The notes under the pieces: generated by a model
Told to the model about the DNA's origin: nothing
What the model saw: the letters and a program-made list of their open reading frames with translations, nothing else
Database searches by the model: none
Part shown: positions 39,201 to 46,117 of the stretch, piece after piece
Position numbering within the stretch: the stretch's first letter is position 1
Layout of the letters: each line of letters starts with the position of its first letter
Position numbers and translations under genes: made by a program
From: Nitrospira sp. CR1.3
GTDB taxonomy: Bacteria > Nitrospirota > Nitrospiria > Nitrospirales > Nitrospiraceae
DNA: 64,000 bases
Assembly: GCA_014055525.1 (NCBI GenBank)
Contig: WIAH01000004.1
Coordinates: forward strand, 124,001 to 188,000
Direction: 5' to 3'

Positions 39201-39505
39201 CGAAGGGGGTCCGGCATGGGAGCCGGAACCGGAACGAGTCCCGCCAAGACGGAGGACCAGAAGGCCTGGACGATATCGAGCCCGGGTGGGAATAGCAGAA
39301 GCACTCTGGAGCCGGGGGCGGCAAGCCGCCGTAGCCCCTTTACAAGACGACCGACCTCGCAGCTCAGATCTTCGTAGGTAAGTTCTGTGCTGAGCCCCAG
39401 GTCGTCCCGAACAAAAGCATATGCAAGTGCCCGCGGTTCCAGGGAACAGCGCCAGTCGAACAACTTATCCAAACTCTGAACGGAGTCAGGAACCAGCTTT
39501 ATCAT
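30242..39505 (-). CDS. lipopeptide synthetase: FAAL-ACP-C-A-PCP-C-A-PCP-TE
   Basis: A 3087-residue megaenzyme. Domains: fatty acyl-AMP ligase about 1-560 (LQYTSGSTATPRGV; YGLAEST); acyl carrier about 595-675 (Ser631 in GLDSL); condensation C1 about 698-1125 (motif HRLIADG, 831-837); adenylation A1 about 1140-1650; carrier about 1665-1735 (Ser1699); C2 about 1760-2190 (HHIVGDQ, 1892-1898); A2 about 2195-2710; carrier about 2725-2795 (Ser2756); thioesterase about 2800-3070 (GICTGG with Cys2886, possible Asp2912 and His3055). By-eye specificity codes: A1 D-G-T-L-V-A-E-V-W (nearest Tyr-type), A2 D-I-L-Q-L-G-M-I-W (Gly-type). The expected product is a fatty acyl dipeptide, acyl-aromatic residue-Gly, released by the TE. 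Odd points: C1 has Arg in place of the second His, and the TE nucleophile is Cys. No epimerase, methyltransferase or MbtH-like gene is seen. Confidence 0.95.
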   Translation of the reverse strand: MIKLVPDSVQSLDKLFDWRCSLEPRALAYAFVRDDLGLSTELTYEDLSCEVGRLVKGLRRLAAPGSRVLLLFPPGLDIVQAFWSSVLAGLVPVPAPMPDPLRMKNSLPRLRSILEDASASLVVTVEPNDGVVQDLLRGSNIEPIACVTLDRLRQQEGTESSIKQPTSPLAYLQYTSGSTATPRGVMLSHRNVLAQCRGLMETAGIGPDSRSLCWLPYFHDYGLVHGIIGPFYAGIPAYLMSPVSFLRRPLRWLEAIDRWSITHSGAPNFAYDSCVLALRKKEGWTAGLERWSVASCGAEPIHFRTIDRFCEAFRPHGFRRKAFMPAYGLAESTLVVTSAPHDEEPLFLAVSAEKLEINRVEAVNELDQGVRTLVGCGRPLPEMKVKIVDPATLRECRSDEVGEIWVSGPSVAEGYWNRPDMTKEAFNAQAEDNQDGRYLRTGDLGFLHQGHTFITGRLKDLVILNGRNLYPNDLELAVDGCHPSLRSGGCAAFSIEGPQGEQLVIVQEIDRVQDLDIDAAAAAIRVVLAEQFDVPVWAVVLVRSGSIPRTSSGKVQRQTCRKAYMAQALPIVATRLAGSDTSSPNDGSSILLENFGNDVEPIVIRLFAEYTGTSQATINPETLIVNFGLDSLKMTMIKNRIEEEFGVEVTFAQLFSQLTVRDLAARIHETISSKPDIPVASLVSSGESDAHLHDPAGPHILSPSQRRLWFLEQVQSGGAVNHISLAVSLKGPFDKELLKVSLKAITRRHEMLRAWFQSDGDRVDRYETSDADVPIRQCALEHAASLNEAEEIRRWVREEALLPFDLARPPLLRVVVLERGADDHVLVLTAHRLIADGWSLRLLTRELTAIYNLNGHTDCLPECPDGQYDAYARWQESWNSSKSDAQLVYWKRQLSHLPSPVQLPTDRPRPRLRRLIGGSRSCRLPAETEQSLERICREQGLTRFMVLYAAFTAWLQRCARTDDVVVGSVIANRRLPQWETTFGYFVNTVALRLKLGESTTTTDLLNQARQVVAGAYDHQDVPFERVIDALDSRPEGASAVPFNVMIVWEDDPLIELKLRGVSAAHLPIDEVAAEFDLTLLVVNDAAGLDLVMLYDKALFDGATVDRMLRQIETLLAGMLRLPMARLAEVPLLGEEERRLVLVDWNRTSTEVCFSAAVPEVIEDRTQAALDDMAVACGETRWSYGVLQRHAAVLAQRILQRTNGENVRVGLCVERSVRSLAGLLGILKAGAAYVPLDPNAPEQRQRLILEDAGVSLLVTQRHLRSQLPFENDRIIELEDIAGAEEESSPAAVDFPSIDLDRLAYVIYTSGSTGRPKGVEVTHRALLSSLAARMQYYKEPVKSCLLTFPFAFDGSITGIFWALLHGGTVVIPSEDGFRDPRQLAGEIARHLVSHVVLVPSLYDVFLRDIPPEWLSSLRVVVAAGESLPVDVVHRHYERLPHASLYNEYGPTEATVWTTVYRTNGTEQGARVPIGKPIANAYTYLLDSEMHPVPIGVVGEIYVGGAGLARGYRNQPALTEKQFVADPFQQGARLYRTGDLGLFRQDGNIEFVGREDDQVKIRGFRVELGEVEANLRNLPGIRDAAVVLQEDSGKGPILVAFVTSDQTPISTSPHLQELLGRRVPSYMVPARVVVVDALPVLPNGKIDRNALRSRTFAPEPNGASPGRPRDQIEQSLIELWSEILGRRTPDVDQSFFALGGHSLLATQVVSRIRELFRVELPLRALFDSPTISGVAEQIRLEQRRSTARPPLPPIVPVPRTMPLPLSFSQQRMWFVQQLAPEATAYNLLFVSRQRGALKIPILREVIDLLSRRHESFRTTFAMTGTGLVQRIAMWQSPHLVEIDLRRLPRENREQEARRLAQEEGARPFDLERGPLARISVVTLDQDDHLLLLNLHHIVGDQWSFGILGRDFAAYYNALSQDLPVPESSLPVQYADYAVWQRRCLTDETLKGLEDYWLRTLAELQVLYLPTDFPRPTTQTFRGAYCSVDFPQSLIDKLKDFSTQRHVTSFMTMLACFHLLLSRYSGQTDVAVGSPIANRTQTTMEQLIGTFVNTLVLRLDVSGNPTFSELVERVKEVALGAFANQDYPFDRLVDTLQVVRDPSMAPLIQVLFNMVNAPIGDIQLYGLKWEPFEVDPGTAQFDLSLTVELDVAKKAYLTFNTDLFRRETAERFLRHYVTLLQNALADPAARLSQIAMLSKTERTRLLEDFNRTAAEYPRTQCFPELFEAQVQKSPDAIALSAEGETITYRALNARANRTARFLRRMGVGRQTVVGLCLERSIELVAALLGILKAGGTYVPLDPNYPWDRVRFMVEDSGASLVVTMAGLEDRFAGLSCRIIKVDQQEDSLLHETDHDLPAAATAQDLAYILYTSGSTGQPKGVEVRHRSLVNFLWSMRREPGCFAHDVMLSVTTLSFDIAGLELYLPLLAGARVEIASRAVAMDGKRLVHCLERVQPTLMQATPATWRLLLEAGWSGSPSLTALCGGEGLAADLAVRLQGRVKALWNMYGPTETTIWSTIDLVDPDHSEISIGRPIANTEVYVLDAEMQPVPIGVSGELFIGGEGLARGYCRRADLTRDRFVRHPFSADPEARLYRTGDIARYREDGRLVHMGRLDNQVKIRGFRIELGEVESALSRHPKIRQVVVTAREDQYGLKQLAAYLVPEEGAPPGAEELRSYVRALLPDYMVPSFFVVLEKLPLTANKKVDVRALPAPPTHGHTAGTKYVAPRSGMELQLAALWQQVLEVQDVGIHDNFFDLGGHSLKAAQLFFQLEVVFGKQLPLATLFQAPTIAELAAVLTRANWTPPWQSLVAIQPAGSATPLFMVPGVGGNILVFAKLAKLLGTEQPVYGLQARGLDGKETPFTSVPEMAAHYVEEIKRIHPDGPYLIAGICTGGLIAYEMAQQLIGKPGSVTLFMMDTWHPDSYARYKNRLFGRIYMTAIILGKIGADLGAIVRLPMREWWPSVARKSKVLFSLLFQSITEHIQDQDFQVQRLTQATFLAVARYRVRRFAGQIVNIVASRRRVDDLIPDTRHRWPQLASTESRTIHIPAEDSGRLFVSPHVEELTVHLQQCLHRNDGIRAATRPKMSGSHQA

Positions 39506-39830
39506 GTCGTTATAGATCCCGAGCCGTTCAAGAGGCTGGCAATGCCATGCGCATTATGCCCGCCGGAAAACAGAGGCGGTACCCCCTCTCAAGGGGGATA
39601 TGTCTGCCGGCAGTGAAGGCTGCTCTGATAACAAGATTTTCAAGCAACGTACAAGTCATAAAGATAGTACAGGTCACCCCTTTCCAGAAGAGAAATCCAT
39701 ATCCCTCCACCCACTATTCCATCATTGAAGCCACTTGAAAGATCGGGAGGTCCAGAGTAAGCTCCCCGGGCAAGTTAAGGCTGCAAGAGAGTCCGGCCAT
39801 TTCCTACTCAACAGCCACCCGCCCAGGACC
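39506..39830. other. intergenic region upstream of the lipopeptide operon
   Basis: 325 bases between the leftward synthetase gene and the rightward tRNA gene, so it should hold both promoters. A hairpin CCCCCT-ctca-AGGGGG lies near 39582-39597. No open frame with coding character was seen and no convincing promoter pair could be picked. Confidence 0.45.
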
Positions 39831-39940
<110 letters not shown>

Positions 39941-39980
39941 GAGCCTGTCCATCATGGCGACAGGATAGCTCCCTCTCGCA

Positions 39981-39997
39981 GAGGGTGGGATTCGAAC
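39981..39997 (-). repeat. inverted fragment of the tRNA T-arm
   Basis: GAGGGTGGGATTCGAAC is the exact reverse complement of 39897-39913 in tRNA-Ser. It lies between the two direct copies, 41 bases after the first. Confidence 0.85.
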
Positions 39998-40006
39998 AAG
40001 AGGGAT

Positions 40007-40059
40007 CGCGGGGGAAAGATTCCCCCGCGCGGGGAGTATACGAGGGGGCTGGCCCCCTC
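40007..40059. other. two GC-rich hairpins between the tRNA-end repeats
   Basis: First stem: CGCGGGGGAA (40007-40016) with TTCCCCCGCG (40020-40029), a 10-bp stem with a 3-base loop. Second stem: GAGGGGG (40042-40048) with CCCCCTC (40053-40059), 7 bp and a CTGG loop. Neither is followed by a U-tract, so they are poor Rho-independent terminators; folded RNA or folded single-stranded DNA is the more likely role. Confidence 0.6.
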
Positions 40060-40091
40060 AGTAAGAGCGCGAGCAGTTTGGCGAGCGCGAC

Positions 40092-40135
40092 TTCGAATGC
40101 CCACCCTCTCCGCCAAACCAACCTTGCTCGACCCG
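40092..40135 (+). repeat. tRNA 3' end direct repeat, copy 2
   Basis: Second copy of the tRNA-Ser 3' end with its downstream 20 bases, 195 bp after the first and 8 bases before the stop of the convergent DUF2779 gene. It has only the T-arm and acceptor 3' strand, so it is not a functional tRNA. Confidence 0.9.
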
Positions 40136-40142
40136 CTCGGAG

Positions 40143-41675
40143 TCATTCAGGCTGAGCCGGGATAGAGGACTTTTCTTTCAATGCACCCCTTAACTCCACC
40201 ATCGCCAACGTATCTCTCGCGCAATATTGCAGAAGAGCCTCCCTGATTGTGGACTGTTCGATCCAATCGGTCTCCACGAATACCATCCTGTAATAAGCGG
40301 CGGCAGCCTGCCCTCCCTCCTTGATTGTCAGGTCGCCGTACCCCATCGACGGCACCAGCGCAGGCAGGACAGACTTGATGGAATAGGACCCCTGGAAAGC
40401 CGGGTGGTAGTAGTGCGCTTTAATGATCGGGTGCAAATCCCATAGACGCTTGAGAATGGCTTTGAACGCCGACCGAAACTTCGGAAAGGCTTCGACCAGC
40501 TGCTTCATCATGGCTTCCTCATAGCCTGAATACACACAAATACTGCCATGCTCGCCGACGGATTCGATCAAGGCTTCCGCCCATCGTTTTCTCGGTTCGG
40601 TTGAATCGCAGTGGAGAAATTCCTGGTGCGTCAGCTCGCCGGGCTCCAGCTCAATGTGATTGGACCATTGCACCGGAATCGACTGGTACGGCCTGGTGGA
40701 GGGATATCGTGGAACGGCCAACATGACCGTTTCAAAATCCACATGATGGACAGGATGCTTGATGGACCGAAGCGCCGACCCAAGTTTGGGAGAAACCCAT
40801 TCGACATTGTCTTTCACGCGCCGTTGAACGGGGGATAGGATTGTGCAGTCCGGAATGTCGTCGATCGTCGTGACCCCCTCCTCAACCAGTCGACTGACCG
40901 TCTGCTTGGGACCAGGCAGGAAGTAGATCCATCGCCTGGGCTTCTCCCTTGTACAATGGTCCCAAAAGGGACATTCATAAGGACTGTGGCAGTGATGGCC
41001 CGGTTCAATCGCAGGAGGGTCCGTTTCACCTAATATGTCCTTCATTGCAGCGAGCTGTTCAGGAACATGGACTCGCCGATCTTTGACGATGTCCGACAGA
41101 TCTTCGATGACAAACAGCGACTGTAGATCGACCTCTCCCCCTTGATAGCAGTACCCTGTATCGATATGCATGAGAGATGTCCCGGTGAGAGTCAGGCCCG
41201 CTCCCAAGAGAACGTGGCTCTGAATCGCCAGATCATCCACATGGATATTCTTGACTCTCGTCGAGGATTTCACCTCGATCAGCCGCCAGCCTGAGGATCG
41301 CCCTCCGGCAGTCGAACTGCGTTCGAGTATGTCGACGCGGACCAGCACGCCGTCGTTCTCAAGAGCTGCCTCGAAGATCGCGGGTACATTTGGATCATCC
41401 AATAATGCAGCTGTCTGCGCGAGGGCCGCTTCCCGACGTCGGTAGTCGGCGGTGACAAGAACGCCGCCGGGAAAGCGTCGCTGCGCCATGACCCCGATTT
41501 CACTCCCCATATCGAGCATCGCCCGCGTCGAGGGGTCCGGCGGAGTCGCCAACTGCGGCCTGTGTATTTCCAGGTAGACCCGTTTCTGACATTGCAGGCC
41601 GGCGAGAAATTTTGATTTCGACAGGCGCGGGGAGGCGGCGGTGGGAGCCGGTGAGGAGCCGTGAGATTCCGTCAT
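40143..41675 (-). CDS. DUF2779 protein: Cas4/RecB-like and DEDD nuclease domains
   Basis: A 510-residue protein. Residues about 20-260 resemble Cas4/RecB-type nucleases: LSKSKFLAGLQCQKRVYLE, the catalytic-core-like RLIEVKSST (about residue 132) and Cys residues for an iron-sulfur cluster (QCQKR early; SPYECPFWDHC later). Residues about 300-500 (DUF2779) look like an RNase H-fold exonuclease: HVDFETVML with the D-x-E motif and a late YCARDTLAMVEL that fits a DEDD-type motif. This suggests two nuclease activities in one chain, possibly in DNA repair; the biological role is not established here. Confidence 0.8.
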   Translation of the reverse strand: MTESHGSSPAPTAASPRLSKSKFLAGLQCQKRVYLEIHRPQLATPPDPSTRAMLDMGSEIGVMAQRRFPGGVLVTADYRRREAALAQTAALLDDPNVPAIFEAALENDGVLVRVDILERSSTAGGRSSGWRLIEVKSSTRVKNIHVDDLAIQSHVLLGAGLTLTGTSLMHIDTGYCYQGGEVDLQSLFVIEDLSDIVKDRRVHVPEQLAAMKDILGETDPPAIEPGHHCHSPYECPFWDHCTREKPRRWIYFLPGPKQTVSRLVEEGVTTIDDIPDCTILSPVQRRVKDNVEWVSPKLGSALRSIKHPVHHVDFETVMLAVPRYPSTRPYQSIPVQWSNHIELEPGELTHQEFLHCDSTEPRKRWAEALIESVGEHGSICVYSGYEEAMMKQLVEAFPKFRSAFKAILKRLWDLHPIIKAHYYHPAFQGSYSIKSVLPALVPSMGYGDLTIKEGGQAAAAYYRMVFVETDWIEQSTIREALLQYCARDTLAMVELRGALKEKSSIPAQPE

Positions 41676-41750
41676 ATGCGTACGATCGAGCCGGGCGGGA
41701 ATGGATTTCCCTACAGGTTGAAGTTGAGAACTCTGTTAGGATACCGCCCC

Positions 41751-43076
41751 ATGGCCAACGGTGTCACCCAGATCCGACGCTCCGTCCTCACCTTGGCGCT
41801 TCCGGTAACGGTCAGCAGCCTTCTGCAGAGGACGGAAGGCATCGTCGCTGTCTTCCTCGTGGGAGGACTCGGCGCGATTCCGATCGCCGCGGTCGGGCTC
41901 GGCCAGTTGCTGGCTTTTATCGCCACGACCCTGGTCTCCGGTCTATCGGTCGGCACCAACGTGATCGTCGCCCAGTTATGGGGGGCGCGAAGGCGGCAGG
42001 ACGCGGGGCAGGCAGCCAGGCACTTTCTCAGCCTTTCGCTCGTCGTCTCGTTGGCCCTGATGGGAGCCGGCCTTGTACTCAATCGGTTCGCCATGGAGCT
42101 CCTGGGGGCGGCGCCTGATGTGATCGAACTCGCGCTCCCCTATTCCACGGTGATTTTCCTGGTGATTCCCTTCACCGTCTTGATTCAAGTCCTGTCGTCG
42201 ATCCTCCAGGGCACTGGCGATACCAAAACGCCCATGTACGCCATGATCGGCGTGAATCTGTTGCACGTCGGCGTGGCCTATCCTCTGATTTATGGCCACT
42301 GGGGACTTCCCACCCTGGGCGTGAAGGGAGCGGCAATCGCGGTAGGATTGGCCGAAACGACCGGTACCTTCTATCTTTTGCTCCGATGTCGTCCGTTGCT
42401 GCGCGCATCGACATATCTCCGCAAGGACTTTATCAGGACAATCTGGCAGATAGGGGCCCCTGTCTCGGGCGAGCGGATCGTCCAACAGGCTGGTATCCTG
42501 CTCTACACTAAAATCGTGCTGCTCTACGGTACGGTCTCCTACGCGGCTCACCAAGTCGGCCTGTCGATCGAGTCTCTGTCGTTCCTTCCGGGCCACGGAT
42601 TCGCCATCGCCGCAGCCACGATGGTCGGCCAGAGCATCGGCGCGGGAAAGTATACGAGAGCCAAGCTTGAGAACTGGGAGGCCAACCGCATGGCGGCACT
42701 CGTCATGTCCGCTATGGGCCTGATGTTTTTCTTTTTTCCCTACGTGTTGCTTCGCGCCTTTACCGGCGATGAAGCGGTTATCGAACTTGGCACCCTGTTC
42801 CTGAAAATCGTGGCGATCCTGCAGATTCCGCTGGCCATCACGATGGTACTAGCCGGGTCCTTGCGCGGCGCCGGGGATACGCACTTTATTATGGTGGCCA
42901 CGTCGATCGGCATGTGGGCGATGCGCCTCCCGATCGCCATCATTGCCGGTGTGTGGCTTGAGCTCGGGGTCTTCTATGTCTGGCTGGCGATGATCGCGGA
43001 CTGGACCCTGCGGATGGCGCTCATGCTATGGCGCTATCGGTCGGAACGCTGGAGAGCGATTCAAGTGATCCGATGA
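41751..43076 (+). CDS. MATE-family efflux transporter
   Basis: A 441-residue membrane protein with about 12 segments. The N-terminus LTLALPVTVSSLLQRTEGIVAVFLVGGLG, the mid-protein ILQGTGDTKTPM and the second-half LAGSLRGAGDTHFIM are the internal-repeat signatures of multidrug and toxin extrusion proteins, which exchange Na+ or H+ for cationic drugs. ATG 41751 is selected over 41661 because the family N-terminus begins there. The 3' end overlaps the next, convergent gene by 16 bases. Confidence 0.9.
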   Translation: MANGVTQIRRSVLTLALPVTVSSLLQRTEGIVAVFLVGGLGAIPIAAVGLGQLLAFIATTLVSGLSVGTNVIVAQLWGARRRQDAGQAARHFLSLSLVVSLALMGAGLVLNRFAMELLGAAPDVIELALPYSTVIFLVIPFTVLIQVLSSILQGTGDTKTPMYAMIGVNLLHVGVAYPLIYGHWGLPTLGVKGAAIAVGLAETTGTFYLLLRCRPLLRASTYLRKDFIRTIWQIGAPVSGERIVQQAGILLYTKIVLLYGTVSYAAHQVGLSIESLSFLPGHGFAIAAATMVGQSIGAGKYTRAKLENWEANRMAALVMSAMGLMFFFFPYVLLRAFTGDEAVIELGTLFLKIVAILQIPLAITMVLAGSLRGAGDTHFIMVATSIGMWAMRLPIAIIAGVWLELGVFYVWLAMIADWTLRMALMLWRYRSERWRAIQVIR

Positions 43077-44449
43077 GACGATGAGGATCCTGCTCCGGTG
43101 GCGCAGTCCGGCGGCCGTTCTGATGGTCTCGTATCTTTGCCGGGGCCGACTCGAATTTCGATACGGCCCACTCCCTTCACATTCGCGCAGAGGTCACCCA
43201 GCCCCGGAGTAATCAAACGAAACGGTCCTCCCTTTCCATCCGGCAACGGTTCGCCATCGAGTTCATAGAGTAGCAGTCCAAAGTCCCTGGCCTGCTGCAG
43301 GGATAGCGTGGCGGCATACATGCCGTCGAATGAATGAAACGTGACGTGGTCGGCCTGGATTCTCAACGCCGGCACGTCGAGCAAACCCTTCACCCTGATG
43401 GCTCGCCCCTTCATGCTCGGCATAACCTTGCTGACATCTTCGATCTGATGGTCCTCCGGAAGCTGTCGGATCGCCGTTCGATCCAGCACCACCGGTTGCA
43501 CGACCGCTCCGTCGATTCGGACGACTCCCGGGCCGGCTTTCTCCTTTTCGGTGACCGCCTTGATCATGGCTGTCATCGCTTCATTGACCGGCGTGGGAAT
43601 GCCCAAGACCCGGCCCTGATCGACAATATAGCCGTTCAGATTTCGAATTTCCGTCCGGCGGCCCGCCTTCCAGTCGTCATACATCGAGGTATGGATGTCC
43701 CTGATTTCCTGCGTCCACTTCACCACCCGATCCGCCATGTCCGCAGGCAACGGGACCTTGAGCGCCGCCGATACGGCGGCGATTTCTCCGACGATTTGCC
43801 GGATGACCCCCATCATTTCCGGATGGTCCAACGCCTGCGCAACTTTATCGTCAATCAAGACGGTAATCGGGTTGAAGACGCAGTTCCAACACATCTTCTC
43901 CCATTTGCTGCGACGAATGTCCTTCGAGAGCTGACAGGGAATGCCAGCGGAGGCGAACAAATCACGAATCTGCAAGAGCCGTTGGCTTTCGTGCCCCATC
44001 AATTCTCCGATGGCGACTGCTCCCTTCTTGTAGTGGTCGATAACGCCCGGGGCGGCGATCTTCGAGTAGATGAAGGCGACGCCGCCGACCACACAATCCC
44101 GCTTCAGGCGCGCAATGATGCGATCCTCCGTGTCGATACCGTTTTGCAGGGTCAAGATGACGCTCTGTTCGGTGAGGACCGGTTCGAGTTGGGTCAACAC
44201 TCCTTCCAGGTCATAGGCCTTCACTCCGAGGATGACGAGGTCGGGTCGAGGGAGGTCTCGAGGATCGGATGAACTCTGCGGCCGGACGGTGAAGGTTCCG
44301 TTTGCGCTCCGGATCGTCAGTCCATGCTGTTTCACGGCTGCAAGGGTTCTTTGCCGCAAGAGAAACGAGACATTCGGGTTCGATTTGGATAAGTGGGCGC
44401 CGAAGAATCCTCCGACTGAGCCGGCGCCGACAACCATGATCTGTTTCAT
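43061..44449 (-). CDS. ketopantoate reductase-like protein fused to molybdopterin-binding-like domain
   Basis: A 462-residue protein starting at ATG 44449 after a GAGGA motif. Residues 1-310 match the PanE/ApbA family: GAGSVGGFFGAHL NADP-binding loop, LTLQNGIDTED and SKWEKMCWNCVFNPI. PanE reduces 2-dehydropantoate to pantoate in coenzyme A synthesis, and the family also has members of other substrate. Residues about 330-450 resemble the sulfite-oxidase-type molybdopterin-binding fold (VTFHSFDGMYAATLSLQQA; LLLYELDGEPLPDGKGGPFRL; GVGRIEIRV). This fusion is unusual, and whether the second part binds cofactor cannot be told. Normal PanE is about 300 residues. coaX, another CoA pathway gene, lies 7.6 kb away. 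Confidence 0.78.
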   Translation of the reverse strand: MKQIMVVGAGSVGGFFGAHLSKSNPNVSFLLRQRTLAAVKQHGLTIRSANGTFTVRPQSSSDPRDLPRPDLVILGVKAYDLEGVLTQLEPVLTEQSVILTLQNGIDTEDRIIARLKRDCVVGGVAFIYSKIAAPGVIDHYKKGAVAIGELMGHESQRLLQIRDLFASAGIPCQLSKDIRRSKWEKMCWNCVFNPITVLIDDKVAQALDHPEMMGVIRQIVGEIAAVSAALKVPLPADMADRVVKWTQEIRDIHTSMYDDWKAGRRTEIRNLNGYIVDQGRVLGIPTPVNEAMTAMIKAVTEKEKAGPGVVRIDGAVVQPVVLDRTAIRQLPEDHQIEDVSKVMPSMKGRAIRVKGLLDVPALRIQADHVTFHSFDGMYAATLSLQQARDFGLLLYELDGEPLPDGKGGPFRLITPGLGDLCANVKGVGRIEIRVGPGKDTRPSERPPDCATGAGSSSSHRIT

Positions 44450-44535
44450 GCGATCCTCGTTGGTTGCGTCACAAAGACCACTACTATAGCATGGTCCCGC
44501 GTCTTCAGAAGCGCCCCGCTCCCGGAAGGAGAACA

Positions 44536-45261
44536 ATGGCACGCAGCTCGGATCTCGGGATTCTCATCGAGAAACTCGCCGCCGCCCGTGCCGTGACAGT
44601 CCTGACAGGCGCCGGCATCTCCGCGGACAGCGGGGTGCCGACGTTTCGCGGTGCGGACGGATTATGGCGCAATTTTCGAGCGGAAGATCTGGCAACGCCT
44701 GAGGCTTTTGAGCGCGACCCCCGTCTGGTATGGGAATGGTACAACTGGCGCAGGGAGCTGATCGCCGCCACACGACCGAATCCTGCCCACAGCGCGGTTG
44801 TTGAGCTCGAACAACGCAGCGAAGAGTTCTGGCTGATTACGCAGAATGTCGACGGACTCCATCGGACGGCCGGCTCACGGAAACTATCCGAGATTCACGG
44901 CAATATCTGGATGGTTCGTTGTACGGACTGCGGATCGGTCGAGGAAAATCATGAGGTGCCGATCGCGCTCCTCCCCGTCTGCAGCCGTTGCAAAGGGCTT
45001 CTCCGTCCCCACATCGTCTGGTTCGGCGAATCGCTCTTTCCTGAAGATCTCTCACGATGCGCGACGGCCCTGAGGACTTGCGACGTCCTGCTGGTCATTG
45101 GAACGTCCGGCGTCGTATATCCTGCGGCCGGGTTTGCCTCGATGGCGAAGGAATCCGGCGCGTTTGTCGCGGAGATCAATCTTGAGCCGACTCCGCAGTC
45201 CGGTCTTGTTGATCTTTCCCTGCAGGGGCGGGCAAAGGACCTAGTGCCTCTGCTCCTATAG
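44536..45261 (+). CDS. cobB: NAD-dependent protein deacylase (sirtuin)
   Basis: A 241-residue class III sirtuin. Motifs: TGAGISADSGVPTFRG, TQNVDGLHRTAGS with catalytic His following in SEIHGNIW, and a zinc site CTDCGS...CSRCKG. It removes acetyl or longer acyl groups from lysines with use of NAD. ATG 44536 is preceded by AAGGAG. The Ala/Tyr/Arg pattern separating deacetylases from desuccinylases was not resolved with confidence. Confidence 0.92.
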   Translation: MARSSDLGILIEKLAAARAVTVLTGAGISADSGVPTFRGADGLWRNFRAEDLATPEAFERDPRLVWEWYNWRRELIAATRPNPAHSAVVELEQRSEEFWLITQNVDGLHRTAGSRKLSEIHGNIWMVRCTDCGSVEENHEVPIALLPVCSRCKGLLRPHIVWFGESLFPEDLSRCATALRTCDVLLVIGTSGVVYPAAGFASMAKESGAFVAEINLEPTPQSGLVDLSLQGRAKDLVPLLL

Positions 45262-45987
45262 GCGAGCTAGAAGCGTCGGGATCTCGTCAAGCGTCCGGAT
45301 TGTCTGCACCGGGGGGCCGCGGTATTCCCCGCGGCGGTCCAGCAACAGCGCCTTTAGGCCGGCTTTCGTTGCGCCTTCTACATCGTCGCGCGGACTGTCG
45401 CCCACATGGAGAGCTTCGTCCGGGTCGATTGCATGCTTTTCCAGCGCGGACAGGAAGATCTTCGGGGCTGGCTTCGCCGCATGGGCTAGGCTGGAGATCG
45501 TAATGGTATCGAAGGCCTGCTCGATTCCCAACCCCCGCAACACCGTAAAGAGCCGTGAGTCGAAGTTGGATACGATGCCCAGTTCGAGTCCCTGTTCGCG
45601 AAGCAGGGACAATGCGGACCTTGTCTCTGGGAAGAGTTTCCACGAGGCGGGCTCTTCAAAAACCTGAAACACTTGATCGAAAAAATCGTCGAACCGTTCG
45701 AACATCCCTACTCGATAGAACACGTTGTGCACGATATCGAACCACCAGAGACGTTCGCTCTGCTTGATCTTGACCGGATCCGTCGCGGCAAAGACCGGCG
45801 GGGGCGCCTCGCGAAAGGCGCGGCCGAAGGCTTGCCTTATTGCCGGTAACGAATCGGGTGTTTTCTGGAATCCGAACTGGACGGCATGCTGAAGATAGAT
45901 CTCCCCCACAGACCCGTTCACATGGAACAGTGTTTCGGCGGCATCGAAGAACACGACCCGTATTGACGTACTCAAGGCCTCCACCAT
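45256..45987 (-). CDS. HAD-superfamily hydrolase
   Basis: A 243-residue phosphatase-type protein. Motif I is VVFFDAAETLF with nucleophile Asp, motif II IVSNFD, motif III Lys in AKPAPKIF and motif IV HVGDSPRDDVEGA. In motif I the second Asp of the common DxD is Ala, as in several REG-2/HDHD3-type members. Substrate is unknown. The stop overlaps the convergent sirtuin gene by 6 bases. Confidence 0.85.
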   Translation of the reverse strand: MVEALSTSIRVVFFDAAETLFHVNGSVGEIYLQHAVQFGFQKTPDSLPAIRQAFGRAFREAPPPVFAATDPVKIKQSERLWWFDIVHNVFYRVGMFERFDDFFDQVFQVFEEPASWKLFPETRSALSLLREQGLELGIVSNFDSRLFTVLRGLGIEQAFDTITISSLAHAAKPAPKIFLSALEKHAIDPDEALHVGDSPRDDVEGATKAGLKALLLDRRGEYRGPPVQTIRTLDEIPTLLARL

Positions 45988-46058
45988 ATTGCTTCTTGCA
46001 TCAAATTTTAGGCCTGCTCAAATTCCCAAAGCAAAACAAGCGTCTATCGGCCATTTTC

Positions 46059-46087
46059 TTGACAAAGAATACCCCCCCTGCTAGCTT
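46059..46087 (+). promoter_or_regulatory. weak sigma-70-like promoter
   Basis: Consensus TTGACA (46059-46064), 17-base spacer, then TAGCTT (46082-46087), 30 bases before the next gene. The -35 is perfect but the -10 matches at only 3 of 6 bases. Confidence 0.35.
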
Positions 46088-46117
46088 CGATATAGTTCAA
46101 TAAAATTGGAGGGTTGA

